9,187 bases of DNA from NCBI GenBank assembly GCA_030619435.1, contig JAUXBI010000048.1, positions 1-9,187 on the forward strand, written 5' to 3'. The position numbers were made by a program, and so were the translations under genes. Below the pieces are notes generated by a model, which worked only from the letters and a program-made list of their open reading frames with translations, was not told the origin of the DNA and did no database searches. This DNA is from Syntrophaceae bacterium. Its GTDB lineage: Bacteria; Desulfobacterota; Syntrophia; Syntrophales; UBA2210. Positions 1-9,187 of the stretch are shown in pieces (position 1 is the first letter of the stretch; the number at the start of each line of letters is the position of its first letter).

Positions 1-6
1 AGGCAT
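1..6 (-). CDS. Start of an unidentified gene (first two codons only)
   Basis: On the minus strand an ATG followed by CCT (Met-Pro) sits at the very edge of the window. It is preceded by a very good ribosome binding site, GGAGG at 17-21, with a second AAGG at 13-16 closer to the start. The gene runs the same way as the rest of the cluster and begins 220 bases after the rtcB stop. Nothing about its product can be said from two codons. The call rests on the start codon and the ribosome binding site alone. Confidence 0.45.
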
Positions 7-21
7 GATTCACCTTCCTCC
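7..21 (-). promoter_or_regulatory. Ribosome binding site of the left-edge gene
   Basis: The minus strand reads GGAGGAAGGTGAATC directly before an ATG. The GGAGG core is 10 bases from the start codon and the overlapping AAGG is 6 bases away, so either can pair with 16S rRNA. This is the strongest ribosome binding site in the window and the main reason to believe a gene starts at the left edge. Confidence 0.55.
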
Positions 22-60
22 ACTCAGAATTTACAAAGACAGTTCGTAGTTATTCAAATG

Positions 61-88
61 TCCGGCTATCAGAAATCAGTTTGCCGGA
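61..88 (-). other. Small inverted repeat in the leader of the left-edge gene
   Basis: TCCGGC at 61-66 and GCCGGA at 83-88 are perfect 6-base complements separated by 16 bases. No run of T follows on the minus strand, so it does not look like an intrinsic terminator for rtcB. It would lie in the untranslated leader of the left-edge gene if the promoter proposed at 134-161 is real. A 6-base stem may be chance. Confidence 0.25.
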
Positions 89-133
89 ATAGAAGTAAAA
101 GTTCTTTCCTTCTGCTTGCTGAATTGTTATTTC

Positions 134-161
134 AAGTTAATCATATTCTATACTTTGTCAA
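134..161 (-). promoter_or_regulatory. Possible sigma-70 type promoter for the left-edge gene
   Basis: On the minus strand a perfect -35 hexamer TTGACA (156-161) is followed after 16 bases by TAACTT (134-139), a poor -10 with three of six consensus bases. Transcription starting near 127 would give a leader of about 120 bases before the ATG at 4-6. The -35 is convincing and the -10 is not, so this is a candidate only. It would separate the left-edge gene from the rtcB transcript. Confidence 0.3.
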
Positions 162-226
162 GCGCTGGTCATACCTGAACCCTCAATTGCTATTCCGAGT
201 GGCAACTCTTTACCCTTTTCCCGCAT

Positions 227-1672
227 TCACCCCTTGATACAACCAACTGCCCTGAGCCGTGCGACCTTTCTGGACAGACCGGCCCGATGGACAATGTCCA
301 CCACATCTTCTATATCCTTATACGCGTCAGGCATCTCCTCGCGAATTGTCTTTTTCCCCGCGGCCATAATCACAACACCCCTGTCGGCCATCTCTTTTAC
401 TATTGATCTGTTCCCGCTCTCTCTCATCGCGCGGCTACGACTCATCACCCGCCCGGCACCGTGACAGCTACTGCCGAATGTCTCCTCAAAGGCTTTCTCT
501 GCTCCCGCAAGCACATAGGTTCCCGTACCCATATCCCCCGGTATCAGGACCGGTTGGCCCACCTCGCGATATACATCCGGCAGGGCAGGGTGCTGAGGGG
601 GCAAGGCTCTTGTGGCTCCCTTGCGGTGGATGCATACCTTTCTTTTCCTGCCATCTACAGGAAATTCCTCTATCTTTGCAATATTATGGCATACATCATA
701 GACCAGTCGCATTCCTATTTCGCGTGGAGACATCTGCAGAGTTTTTTCAAAGGTCTGCCTGGTCCAGTGCATAAGTATCTGTCTGTTCGCCCAGGCATAG
801 TTAGCGGCACATGCCATGGCTGCCATATAGTCCTTTCCCTCATCAGAGGCAATATACGCGCAGGCCAGCTGCCGGTCAGGCAGTGGAAAATCCAGCTTAC
901 TGCTGCGCTTCACCATTCTCGAAAGATAGTCGTCGCACACCTGATGTCCAAAACCCCGTGACCCTGTGTGAATGGCGACGGCAACTTGGCCCTCGGCCAT
1001 CAGCCCGAATGTGGAGGCAATTTTTCTGTCAAAAATCTTATCCACAACCTCTATTTCCAGAAAGTGATTCCCGGATCCAAGTGTTCCCAACTGTCTCCTG
1101 CCTCTTTCAAGTGCCCGCTCGCTCACGCAGGAGGGATCCGCTCCATCCATCCTGCCACCATCCTCGATAGTCATCAGATCGGCGCTGGAACCATAACCAC
1201 GATTCACCGCCCACCCGGCCCCTTCCCGCAACACTCTTTTTTCTTCATCCACAGAAAGTTTAATGGAGCCTTCAGATCCCACACCGGCAGGTATGTCCCT
1301 GAAAAGGGCGATAACGAGATCTCTCACCCTGTTTCTGATTTCGTTGAACTGGAGATTAGTCACCATCAAACGAACTCCGCAGTTTATGTCATAACCTACC
1401 CCTCCCGGAGAAATAATGCCTTCCTCCATATCGAAAGCGGCAACACCGCCTATGGGAAAACCATAGCCCCAGTGTATATCAGGCATGGCCAGGGAATGTC
1501 TGATGATGCCCGGAAGGTGTGCCACGTTGGCAACCTGCCTGAGGCTTTCATCTTTTTCTATACTTTTCATCATCCGTTCATCGGCATAGATAATTCCGGG
1601 AACACGCATGCCACCCGTAGGGGGTATGATCCAGCGAAATTCGTCAAGTCTCTCAACTCTAATATCAGACAT
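227..1672 (-). CDS. rtcB: RtcB family RNA-splicing ligase (3'-phosphate/5'-OH)
   Basis: This cytoplasmic Mn2+- and GTP-dependent ligase seals RNA 2',3'-cyclic phosphate or 3'-phosphate ends to 5'-OH ends, in tRNA splicing or RNA repair. From the ATG at 1670-1672 it is 481 residues, the length of the archaeal enzyme and longer than the roughly 408 of E. coli RtcB. Visible motifs are MPDIHWGYGFPIGG near 63-76, GYDINCGVR at 93-101 with metal ligands Asp95 and Cys98, GSGNHFLE at 199-206 with Asn202-His203, HTGSRG at 235-240, His329, GDMGTGTY at 379-386, SSCHGAGR at 401-408 with the guanylylated His404, and Lys480-Gly481 at the end. No key residue is missing. An upstream in-frame ATG at 1688-1690 was not chosen: the later start matches the family N-terminus and has GGAGGG 9 bases before it. 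It overlaps the archease stop by 8 bases, so the two are probably co-translated. Confidence 0.97.
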   Translation of the reverse strand: MSDIRVERLDEFRWIIPPTGGMRVPGIIYADERMMKSIEKDESLRQVANVAHLPGIIRHSLAMPDIHWGYGFPIGGVAAFDMEEGIISPGGVGYDINCGVRLMVTNLQFNEIRNRVRDLVIALFRDIPAGVGSEGSIKLSVDEEKRVLREGAGWAVNRGYGSSADLMTIEDGGRMDGADPSCVSERALERGRRQLGTLGSGNHFLEIEVVDKIFDRKIASTFGLMAEGQVAVAIHTGSRGFGHQVCDDYLSRMVKRSSKLDFPLPDRQLACAYIASDEGKDYMAAMACAANYAWANRQILMHWTRQTFEKTLQMSPREIGMRLVYDVCHNIAKIEEFPVDGRKRKVCIHRKGATRALPPQHPALPDVYREVGQPVLIPGDMGTGTYVLAGAEKAFEETFGSSCHGAGRVMSRSRAMRESGNRSIVKEMADRGVVIMAAGKKTIREEMPDAYKDIEDVVDIVHRAGLSRKVARLRAVGCIKG

Positions 1673-2108
1673 CAAAAATAACCCTCCCAACCCATCTCCC
1701 CGAGGTTTTTTTTATCTCCACTTTGTGGTAGGTAACCGCTTTTATCTCGATATCAATATGGTGCCTTTCCCGCGAAAATGGTTCTCCTCTTGCCGTTCCC
1801 TTTATGTGAAAGTCGTCCATCTCGGAAATCGCACATTCTTTCAATAACAAGCCTTCACCGTTATACATGTACAATATTTCTCTGAGAAAATTTACCAGAA
1901 GTTCCTCCAGATCACCACCTTCAACAAAAATCCTTTTTTCTTGTTTTGCACGCACAAGATTTACATCGGTCATTATATCAAAAATGGCAAAGGCTGCATT
2001 GCAAAAGAGCTCCTTCTCATTTATCCCGTATATCTCCACTCCCAAGTCGGCCGTATGGTCAAATATCCTGTAAGGAGAGGATCCCGCCCGGTCTTTATTT
2101 TTATTCAT
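1665..2108 (-). CDS. Archease, RtcB-activating protein
   Basis: Archease is a small metal-binding cofactor that speeds RtcB guanylylation and lets it perform many turnovers. The 147-residue product matches the family length of about 140. The signature FDHTADLGVEIYG is at residues 16-28, followed by a helix-rich part with NFLREILYMYN at 73-83. KAVTYHKVEIK lies at 123-133, and the protein ends in the typical FDV. The open frame extends 44 codons upstream, but those residues do not resemble archease and cross the palindrome at 2166-2227. I therefore start at the ATG at 2106-2108; its ribosome binding site (AGGCGG, about 10 bases upstream) is only fair. The gene precedes and overlaps rtcB, the standard pairing, and is 333 bases beyond the AsmA-like gene. 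The family call is firm and the start slightly less so. Confidence 0.93.
   Translation of the reverse strand: MNKNKDRAGSSPYRIFDHTADLGVEIYGINEKELFCNAAFAIFDIMTDVNLVRAKQEKRIFVEGGDLEELLVNFLREILYMYNGEGLLLKECAISEMDDFHIKGTARGEPFSRERHHIDIEIKAVTYHKVEIKKTSGRWVGRVIFDV
1682..1688 (-). promoter_or_regulatory. Ribosome binding site deciding the rtcB start
   Basis: GGGAGGG on the minus strand lies inside the last codons of archease, 9 bases before the ATG at 1670-1672. It supports that ATG over the in-frame ATG six codons upstream, which would overlap this motif. It also shows how ribosomes finishing archease could start rtcB directly. Confidence 0.65.
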
Positions 2109-2130
2109 ACCTGTTATCCGCCTTTTTCCA

Positions 2131-2160
2131 AGTATAGAATACCAGCCAGAGAAATGAAAG
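2131..2160 (-). promoter_or_regulatory. Weak candidate promoter for archease-rtcB
   Basis: On the minus strand TATACT (2131-2136, five of six consensus) is preceded at 18 bases by CTTTCA (2155-2160, three of six). Transcription would begin near 2124, some 16 bases before the archease ATG. The -10 is good and the -35 poor. The position, directly after a long non-coding stretch, makes an internal promoter for the RNA-repair pair plausible. Confidence 0.28.
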
Positions 2161-2165
2161 CGAGG

Positions 2166-2227
2166 ATACTGCGAATTTTGAAGACCCGATTCAAATCGGG
2201 TCTTCCGCCTGAATACGTAAGCAGTAT
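2166..2227. repeat. Nested palindromic element (REP-like or structured RNA)
   Basis: The inner part is a perfect inverted repeat with 12-base arms, GAAGACCCGATT at 2180-2191 and AATCGGGTCTTC at 2194-2205, and only two unpaired bases in the centre. Outside it a second perfect pair, ATACTGC at 2166-2172 and GCAGTAT at 2221-2227, encloses the first with unequal internal sides of 7 and 15 bases. Neither strand has a run of T after the stem, so a classical intrinsic terminator is unlikely. It could be a dispersed repetitive palindrome, a small mobile remnant or an RNA fold in the leader of archease. I cannot tell which from one copy. Confidence 0.65.
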
Positions 2228-2441
2228 ACGTTCTCGGCAAACCCTAACCAGGAGAACAAAAAGGGCGGGCGTTAACGTTACGTGCCGGAAAAACTGGAGA
2301 GTAAATCAAAAGGTAAAATGATATCTTCAAAAACAACGAGGTGAAACCGGCAGGAATCCGGGAATGGCCCAACTGACTTATCTGGGATGTGGAAAATCAG
2401 AAATTGTGAAAAGGGCGTTGCTGGATGAAAATCAATTAATT

Positions 2442-3245
2442 CTAATCCCCCAGGAACCCCTTTATCTTGTTCTTCAGGACATTGGTTTCTTTTGTGATGC
2501 CCTCTCTCGCGGTTCCGGCTTGCTCTGTTATGCCTTTCCCCGCTGCATCAATATTTGAACCCAGTTCCCTGAGCTGGCTGTTAAGGACATTCGTAACGTC
2601 AGGGGAAACGATCTTCGTGTACAGTGTGGTAAATATCTCTTTAAGCGCCTCCGCCGGTGACGCGCCACCCTCTTTTTGGCCTATGTTCCTGAGGTGTATA
2701 TCGGGTAACGATGAGGATATCCCTTCCCCCCCGAGTATGGATGTAATCAGTTTGATTTTCCCGTCCCGGAGTATGAAATCCTTTATTATTATCCTTTTCC
2801 CTTTACTTTTTTCCCCGGATTTTTTTTCTGACGCTTTTTCCTTTCCGACCGTCCTCTTTATATTGTTCAGGATGGTCTGGAAATTGTCTGTCCCGCCCAT
2901 CTTTTCATAGGTAATTTCAGGGGCAACCACTTCAATCTTTTCAATTATGATGGGGTCTTCGAGCAACGATTTTTCATTCATATCAATGAAGATAGATTCA
3001 GCCGTCATGGCTTCCGGGGACTTGAATTTAGCCGGATTTCCGAGATAGAATTTCTTTATTTCGGCTTGTGCGGAGAGTAGAGAAACATCCACATCCGACA
3101 GATGAACCTCTGTCTTTGTTATTTTCGGTCCATATGTGTTGACGGCCGTTTTTATCACGGGCCCGAGATTCGAGAGCACGACTACAAACAAAACTGCGAC
3201 AATGACAATTACAACGCCTGTGATTATCATCACCCGTTTTTTCAT
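2442..3245 (-). CDS. Membrane-anchored AsmA-like protein, function unknown
   Basis: I do not recognise a named gene. The 267-residue protein begins MKKR followed by one strongly hydrophobic segment at residues 6-24, and should be anchored in the inner membrane with the rest outside. Residues 27-130 resemble the start of AsmA/DUF748-type proteins: a GPVIKTAVNTYGPKITKT stretch, a VDVSLLSAQAEIKKFYLGNP stretch, then strand-like repeats with SLLEDPIIIEKIEVVAPEIT. A lysine- and serine-rich linker occupies about 135-151, followed by IIIKDFILRDGKIKL. The last 50 residues are polar, amphipathic and helix-prone. AsmA relatives are linked to outer-membrane lipid transport or assembly, but this is far shorter than E. 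coli AsmA and a role is not shown. The ATG is preceded by GGGGGG about 9 bases upstream. It lies 65 bases after gyrA on the same strand and may be read with it. Confidence 0.8.
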   Translation of the reverse strand: MKKRVMIITGVVIVIVAVLFVVVLSNLGPVIKTAVNTYGPKITKTEVHLSDVDVSLLSAQAEIKKFYLGNPAKFKSPEAMTAESIFIDMNEKSLLEDPIIIEKIEVVAPEITYEKMGGTDNFQTILNNIKRTVGKEKASEKKSGEKSKGKRIIIKDFILRDGKIKLITSILGGEGISSSLPDIHLRNIGQKEGGASPAEALKEIFTTLYTKIVSPDVTNVLNSQLRELGSNIDAAGKGITEQAGTAREGITKETNVLKNKIKGFLGD

Positions 3246-3310
3246 GATCTGTTTCCCCCCTTAATTTTATTGGTGACTACTCCCGGATCAGGGGTAGCCG
3301 GGCGGTCTGC

Positions 3311-5791
3311 TCAAAAATCAAACCCTTCCGACTCCTCACCGGATAATTCTTCATTCATATCAGGCTCTTCACGTTCCACTCTTGCCAATCCTACAAGCGC
3401 CTCTTCATCTCCCAGATCTATCAGTTTAACTCCCTGAGTACTGCGGTGCAGGAGTGAAACCTCATTAACGCCAAGTCGTATAATATTGCCGGTGTTGCTG
3501 ATCAGCATAATATCCTCATCACCGGTAACCTGTTTTATGCGTGTCACAAGCCCAATCTTCGGTGTGGTCTTGAGATTAATAATACCCTTTCCACCCCGGG
3601 ACTGGAGCCGATATTCAGAAATCTCCGTTCTCTTGCCAAAACCATTTTCCGAAACGGTCAGGATGGAATTGCTTTCACTCAGCACCTCCATACCAACCAC
3701 TTCATCGTCGGCTGCCATTCTAATCCCGACTACACCACGGGCCGTTCTTCCCATGGCACGAACATTTTTTTCGTTGAATCGGATTGCGTTGCCTTTCCTG
3801 GCACCCAGGAAGATGTCCTGGTCTCCATTGGTCTGTTTGACATCGATCAGGTCATCTCCCTCATCACGGGTAAGCGCGATTATACCGCCTGTCCTGGGGT
3901 TGGAATAGGCGATAAGGTCTGTCTTTTTGATAATTCCCCGCCTGGTCGCCATTACAATAAATTTACCCTCGATAAATTCCTTTACAGGAAGAACCGCCGT
4001 AATCTTCTCATCTTTTGATATTTCTATGAGATTAACTATCGCCTTGCCCTTTGCGGCTCTTCCGGCCTGAGGAATCTGGTATATCTTCAGCCAGTATACA
4101 CGCCCCAAATCAGTGAAAAACAGGATATAACTGTGTGTCGAGGCTATAAACATCCTCTCAAGAAAATCGTCCTCTTTTGTACCCATACCGACTTTCCCGC
4201 GACCGCCCCGATGCTGGCTCCTGTACAGACTCACCGGATTTCTCTTTATATAATTCTGGTGTGATATGGTAACAACCATATCCTCCTCCACAATCATATC
4301 TTCAATCCCTATATCCGTACTGCTCAAAACTATCTCTGTTCTCCTGGCATCTCCATATCGCTTCTGTATATCCTCCAGTTCCGCTATAATGATATCAAGT
4401 ATCTTCTGAGAATCCGCGAGTATGCCCCCCAGTTTTTTAACAAGGGCCGATATCTCGATATGCTCCTCCCGTATCTTATCCCTTTCCAGACCGGTCAGTC
4501 TCTGCAGCCTCATTTCCAGGATTGCCCTGGCCTGCTCTTCACTCAGCCGGAATTGCGCCACCAACGCTTCGGCTGCCGCTTTCGCGTTTTGCGACGCCTT
4601 AATCACTGCGATGATTTCATCTATATTGTCGAGAGCTATGATAAGCCCCTCCAGGATATGCATCCTCTCCCTGGCTTTGAACAACTCAAACATTGTCCTT
4701 CTGGTAATCACCTCTTTCCTGAAATCGACAAACTTACCGAGGATCTCTTTAAGATTCATAAGCCTTGGCTGTCCCCGGTCAATGGCCAGCATGATTATGC
4801 CGAATGTTGATTCCATCTGGGTATGCTTATAGAGTTGATTGATAATAACCCCGGATATCTCGTCCCTTTTCAGATCTATTACAATCCTCATTCCTTCGCG
4901 GTCCGATTCGTCCCTTAGATCGGCTATGCCGTTTATCTTCTTTTCCTTTACCAGATCGGATATTTTTTCTATGAGGTTTGCTTTGTTAACAAGATAGGGT
5001 AGTTCCGTAACGATAATACTTTCCCTGTCATTTCTGGCGTTTCGCTCGATGATGGCACGCGCTCTGAGCCTGATGATCCCGCGCCCTGTGCGGTAGGCGG
5101 AAACTATGCCGTCTCTGCCATTGATAAATCCGGCTGTGGGAAAATCGGGGCCCTTGATAAACGCCATTAGATCGTCAACCGAAAGCTCGGGATTATGGAT
5201 AAGCTCGATTATCCCATCGATAAGTTCGGTAAGGTTATGGGGGGGGACATTGGTTGTCAAACCAACCGCTATTCCCGACGACCCGTTTAGAAGAAGGGTG
5301 GGAATCCTGGCGGGAAGAACCACCGGTTCTTCAAGAGACCCGTCGTAGTTCGGAATAAAATTGACTGTATCCTTATCGAGATCCATGAGAAGCTCCTCCG
5401 CCATCTTCTCCATCCTGACCTCTGTATAACGCATGGCGGCCGGTGGATCTCCATCAACAGACCCGAAATTTCCCTGACCGTCAATGAGCGGATACCTCAT
5501 GGAGAAATCCTGCGCCATCCTGACGACGGTATCGTACGCAGCCGTGTCCCCGTGGGGATGATACTTACCAATAATATCACCCACTATCCTCGCGGATTTT
5601 TTATAGGGCCTGTTCCACCGGTTTCCAAGCTCAGACATGGCGAACAGTGCTCTTCTGTGAACCGGTTTCAGGCCATCCCTGATATCGGGAATTGCTCGCC
5701 CCACAATTACGCTCATCGCGTATTCCATGTAGGATTTCTTCATCTCAGCTTCTATCGTTACCGGTATGTTCTTCTGGAACAACTGATCCAT
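3311..5791 (-). CDS. gyrA: DNA gyrase subunit A
   Basis: This is the DNA-breaking and DNA-wrapping subunit of gyrase, which works with GyrB to add negative supercoils using ATP. The product is 826 residues, with no truncation. The winged-helix region carries [12 protein letters not shown] at 76-87 and the catalytic Tyr122 in AAMRYTE, at the same number as in E. coli. The quinolone-interaction positions are Thr83 and Asp87. The coiled-coil gate spans roughly 350-490. The C-terminal DNA-wrapping propeller contains the GyrA box QHRGGRG at 526-532, the mark of gyrase as opposed to topoisomerase IV, and a related QSRGGKG at 730-736. An acidic tail covers about 806-826. The start has AAAGG 12 bases upstream, a rather long spacing, but [25 protein letters not shown] begins as the family does. 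Its start is 72 bases after the gyrB stop, and no terminator lies between them. Confidence 0.98.
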   Translation of the reverse strand: MDQLFQKNIPVTIEAEMKKSYMEYAMSVIVGRAIPDIRDGLKPVHRRALFAMSELGNRWNRPYKKSARIVGDIIGKYHPHGDTAAYDTVVRMAQDFSMRYPLIDGQGNFGSVDGDPPAAMRYTEVRMEKMAEELLMDLDKDTVNFIPNYDGSLEEPVVLPARIPTLLLNGSSGIAVGLTTNVPPHNLTELIDGIIELIHNPELSVDDLMAFIKGPDFPTAGFINGRDGIVSAYRTGRGIIRLRARAIIERNARNDRESIIVTELPYLVNKANLIEKISDLVKEKKINGIADLRDESDREGMRIVIDLKRDEISGVIINQLYKHTQMESTFGIIMLAIDRGQPRLMNLKEILGKFVDFRKEVITRRTMFELFKARERMHILEGLIIALDNIDEIIAVIKASQNAKAAAEALVAQFRLSEEQARAILEMRLQRLTGLERDKIREEHIEISALVKKLGGILADSQKILDIIIAELEDIQKRYGDARRTEIVLSSTDIGIEDMIVEEDMVVTISHQNYIKRNPVSLYRSQHRGGRGKVGMGTKEDDFLERMFIASTHSYILFFTDLGRVYWLKIYQIPQAGRAAKGKAIVNLIEISKDEKITAVLPVKEFIEGKFIVMATRRGIIKKTDLIAYSNPRTGGIIALTRDEGDDLIDVKQTNGDQDIFLGARKGNAIRFNEKNVRAMGRTARGVVGIRMAADDEVVGMEVLSESNSILTVSENGFGKRTEISEYRLQSRGGKGIINLKTTPKIGLVTRIKQVTGDEDIMLISNTGNIIRLGVNEVSLLHRSTQGVKLIDLGDEEALVGLARVEREEPDMNEELSGEESEGFDF

Positions 5792-5863
5792 AATTTTTAA
5801 AAACCTTTCTATCTATTCATGGTGTGTGTTCAGTGGTGGGAATCCTATTAATTGTTCCTGGAA

Positions 5864-9114
<3,251 letters not shown>

Positions 9115-9187
9115 CTTTATCCTGCTTGTGGATTAACGATAGAAACCGATTCAAACGCTTCAAAACACGCCTGACTTGCAATACTTC
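9115..9187 (-). other. Frame-broken upstream part of dnaN or junction sequence
   Basis: In the dnaN frame these bases carry several stops. Another frame is open from 9187 to 9116 and ends LIHKQDK exactly one base before the intact frame, so removing one G at 9114-9115 would read HKQDKVIVTCGKMIYK, a believable clamp strand. A third frame from 9185 reads SIASQACFEAFESV, which resembles the helix that precedes this strand in clamps. Two indels could therefore restore domain I. Alternatively the bases are unrelated sequence joined to dnaN. I cannot decide between these. Confidence 0.4.

Larger units (their letters stand above)
2109..2441 (-). other. Intergenic region between the AsmA-like gene and archease
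   Basis: This 333-base stretch is the longest gap in the window. I find no convincing coding frame, tRNA or T-tract terminator in it. A plus-strand open frame entering from about 2364 runs into the AsmA-like gene and has no support. The recognisable content is the nested palindrome at 2166-2227 and the possible promoter at 2131-2160. The part from 2228 to 2441 shows only short chance-level palindromes such as GTTAAC. Confidence 0.6.

Noticed and set aside
158..226. A 22-codon open frame whose ATG immediately follows the rtcB stop on the minus strand
   Set aside because: The only purine-rich stretch before it is too close to the ATG, the peptide resembles nothing known to me, and its end overlaps the candidate -35 element. 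Chance is the simplest reading.
1038..1046. Exact DnaA box TTATCCACA, and another at 8139-8147
   Set aside because: Both lie inside coding sequence for a Val-Val-Asp motif, are isolated, and have no clustered boxes or AT-rich unwinding region. They do not mark an origin.
2109..2240. 44-codon extension of archease upstream of its chosen start
   Set aside because: The residues come from reading through the palindrome and do not resemble archease; family length is reached without them.
2364..2558. Plus-strand open frame of 64 codons with a GCGKS-like stretch
   Set aside because: More than half of it is antisense to the AsmA-like gene, it lacks a good ribosome binding site, and it is too short for a P-loop protein.
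3282..3302. CCCGG/CCGGG inverted repeat between gyrA and the AsmA-like gene as a terminator
   Set aside because: It has only five paired bases, an 11-base loop and no T-tract after it on the minus strand.
5239..5246. Run of eight G (eight C in gyrA), a possible phase-variable tract
   Set aside because: It encodes the conserved Val-Pro-Pro-His of GyrA and keeps the frame open. Phase variation of an essential gene is implausible.

Overview
The window is a bacterial chromosomal segment in which every recognisable gene lies on the minus strand. Reading in the direction of transcription (high to low coordinates) the order is: a 5'-broken dnaN (DNA polymerase III beta clamp), gyrB, gyrA, a membrane-anchored AsmA-like protein of unknown function, archease, rtcB (RNA ligase), and the first two codons of one more gene at the left edge. 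The dnaN-gyrB-gyrA order is typical of the region near dnaA and the chromosome origin. The Gram-negative-length GyrB (about 802 residues, with the extra block in the TOPRIM half), the AsmA-like protein and the archaeal-length RtcB with archease together suggest a Gram-negative anaerobe, perhaps Desulfobacterota-like. That placement is an impression from sequence style, not a tested assignment.

Right part (about 5792-9187): dnaN stops 11 bases before the likely GTG start of gyrB, with no recF between them, and gyrA follows gyrB after 72 bases. DnaN supplies the sliding clamp. GyrB and GyrA form the A2B2 gyrase that introduces negative supercoils ahead of forks and promoters. All catalytic motifs of both gyrase subunits are present. 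The dnaN frame loses its first ~90 codons near the window edge, and the bases beyond 9114 look like frameshifted or foreign sequence.

Middle (about 2109-3310): a 267-residue protein with an N-terminal membrane anchor and an AsmA-like start follows gyrA by 65 bases. After it comes a 333-base non-coding stretch holding a nested, near-perfect palindromic structure and a weak possible promoter for the next gene.

Left part (1-2108): archease and rtcB overlap by 8 bases and are almost certainly translated together. RtcB joins RNA 2',3'-cyclic phosphate (or 3'-phosphate) ends to 5'-OH ends, and archease stimulates its guanylylation and turnover. The RtcB active site is complete. Downstream there are 220 bases of spacer with a possible promoter and a strong ribosome binding site for a gene that leaves the window.

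Most of the window is ordinary housekeeping sequence. I see no CRISPR array, tRNA, rRNA, insertion sequence or defence system, and no convincing undescribed system. The points most worth checking are the dnaN break, the nested palindrome before archease, and the unassigned AsmA-like gene.
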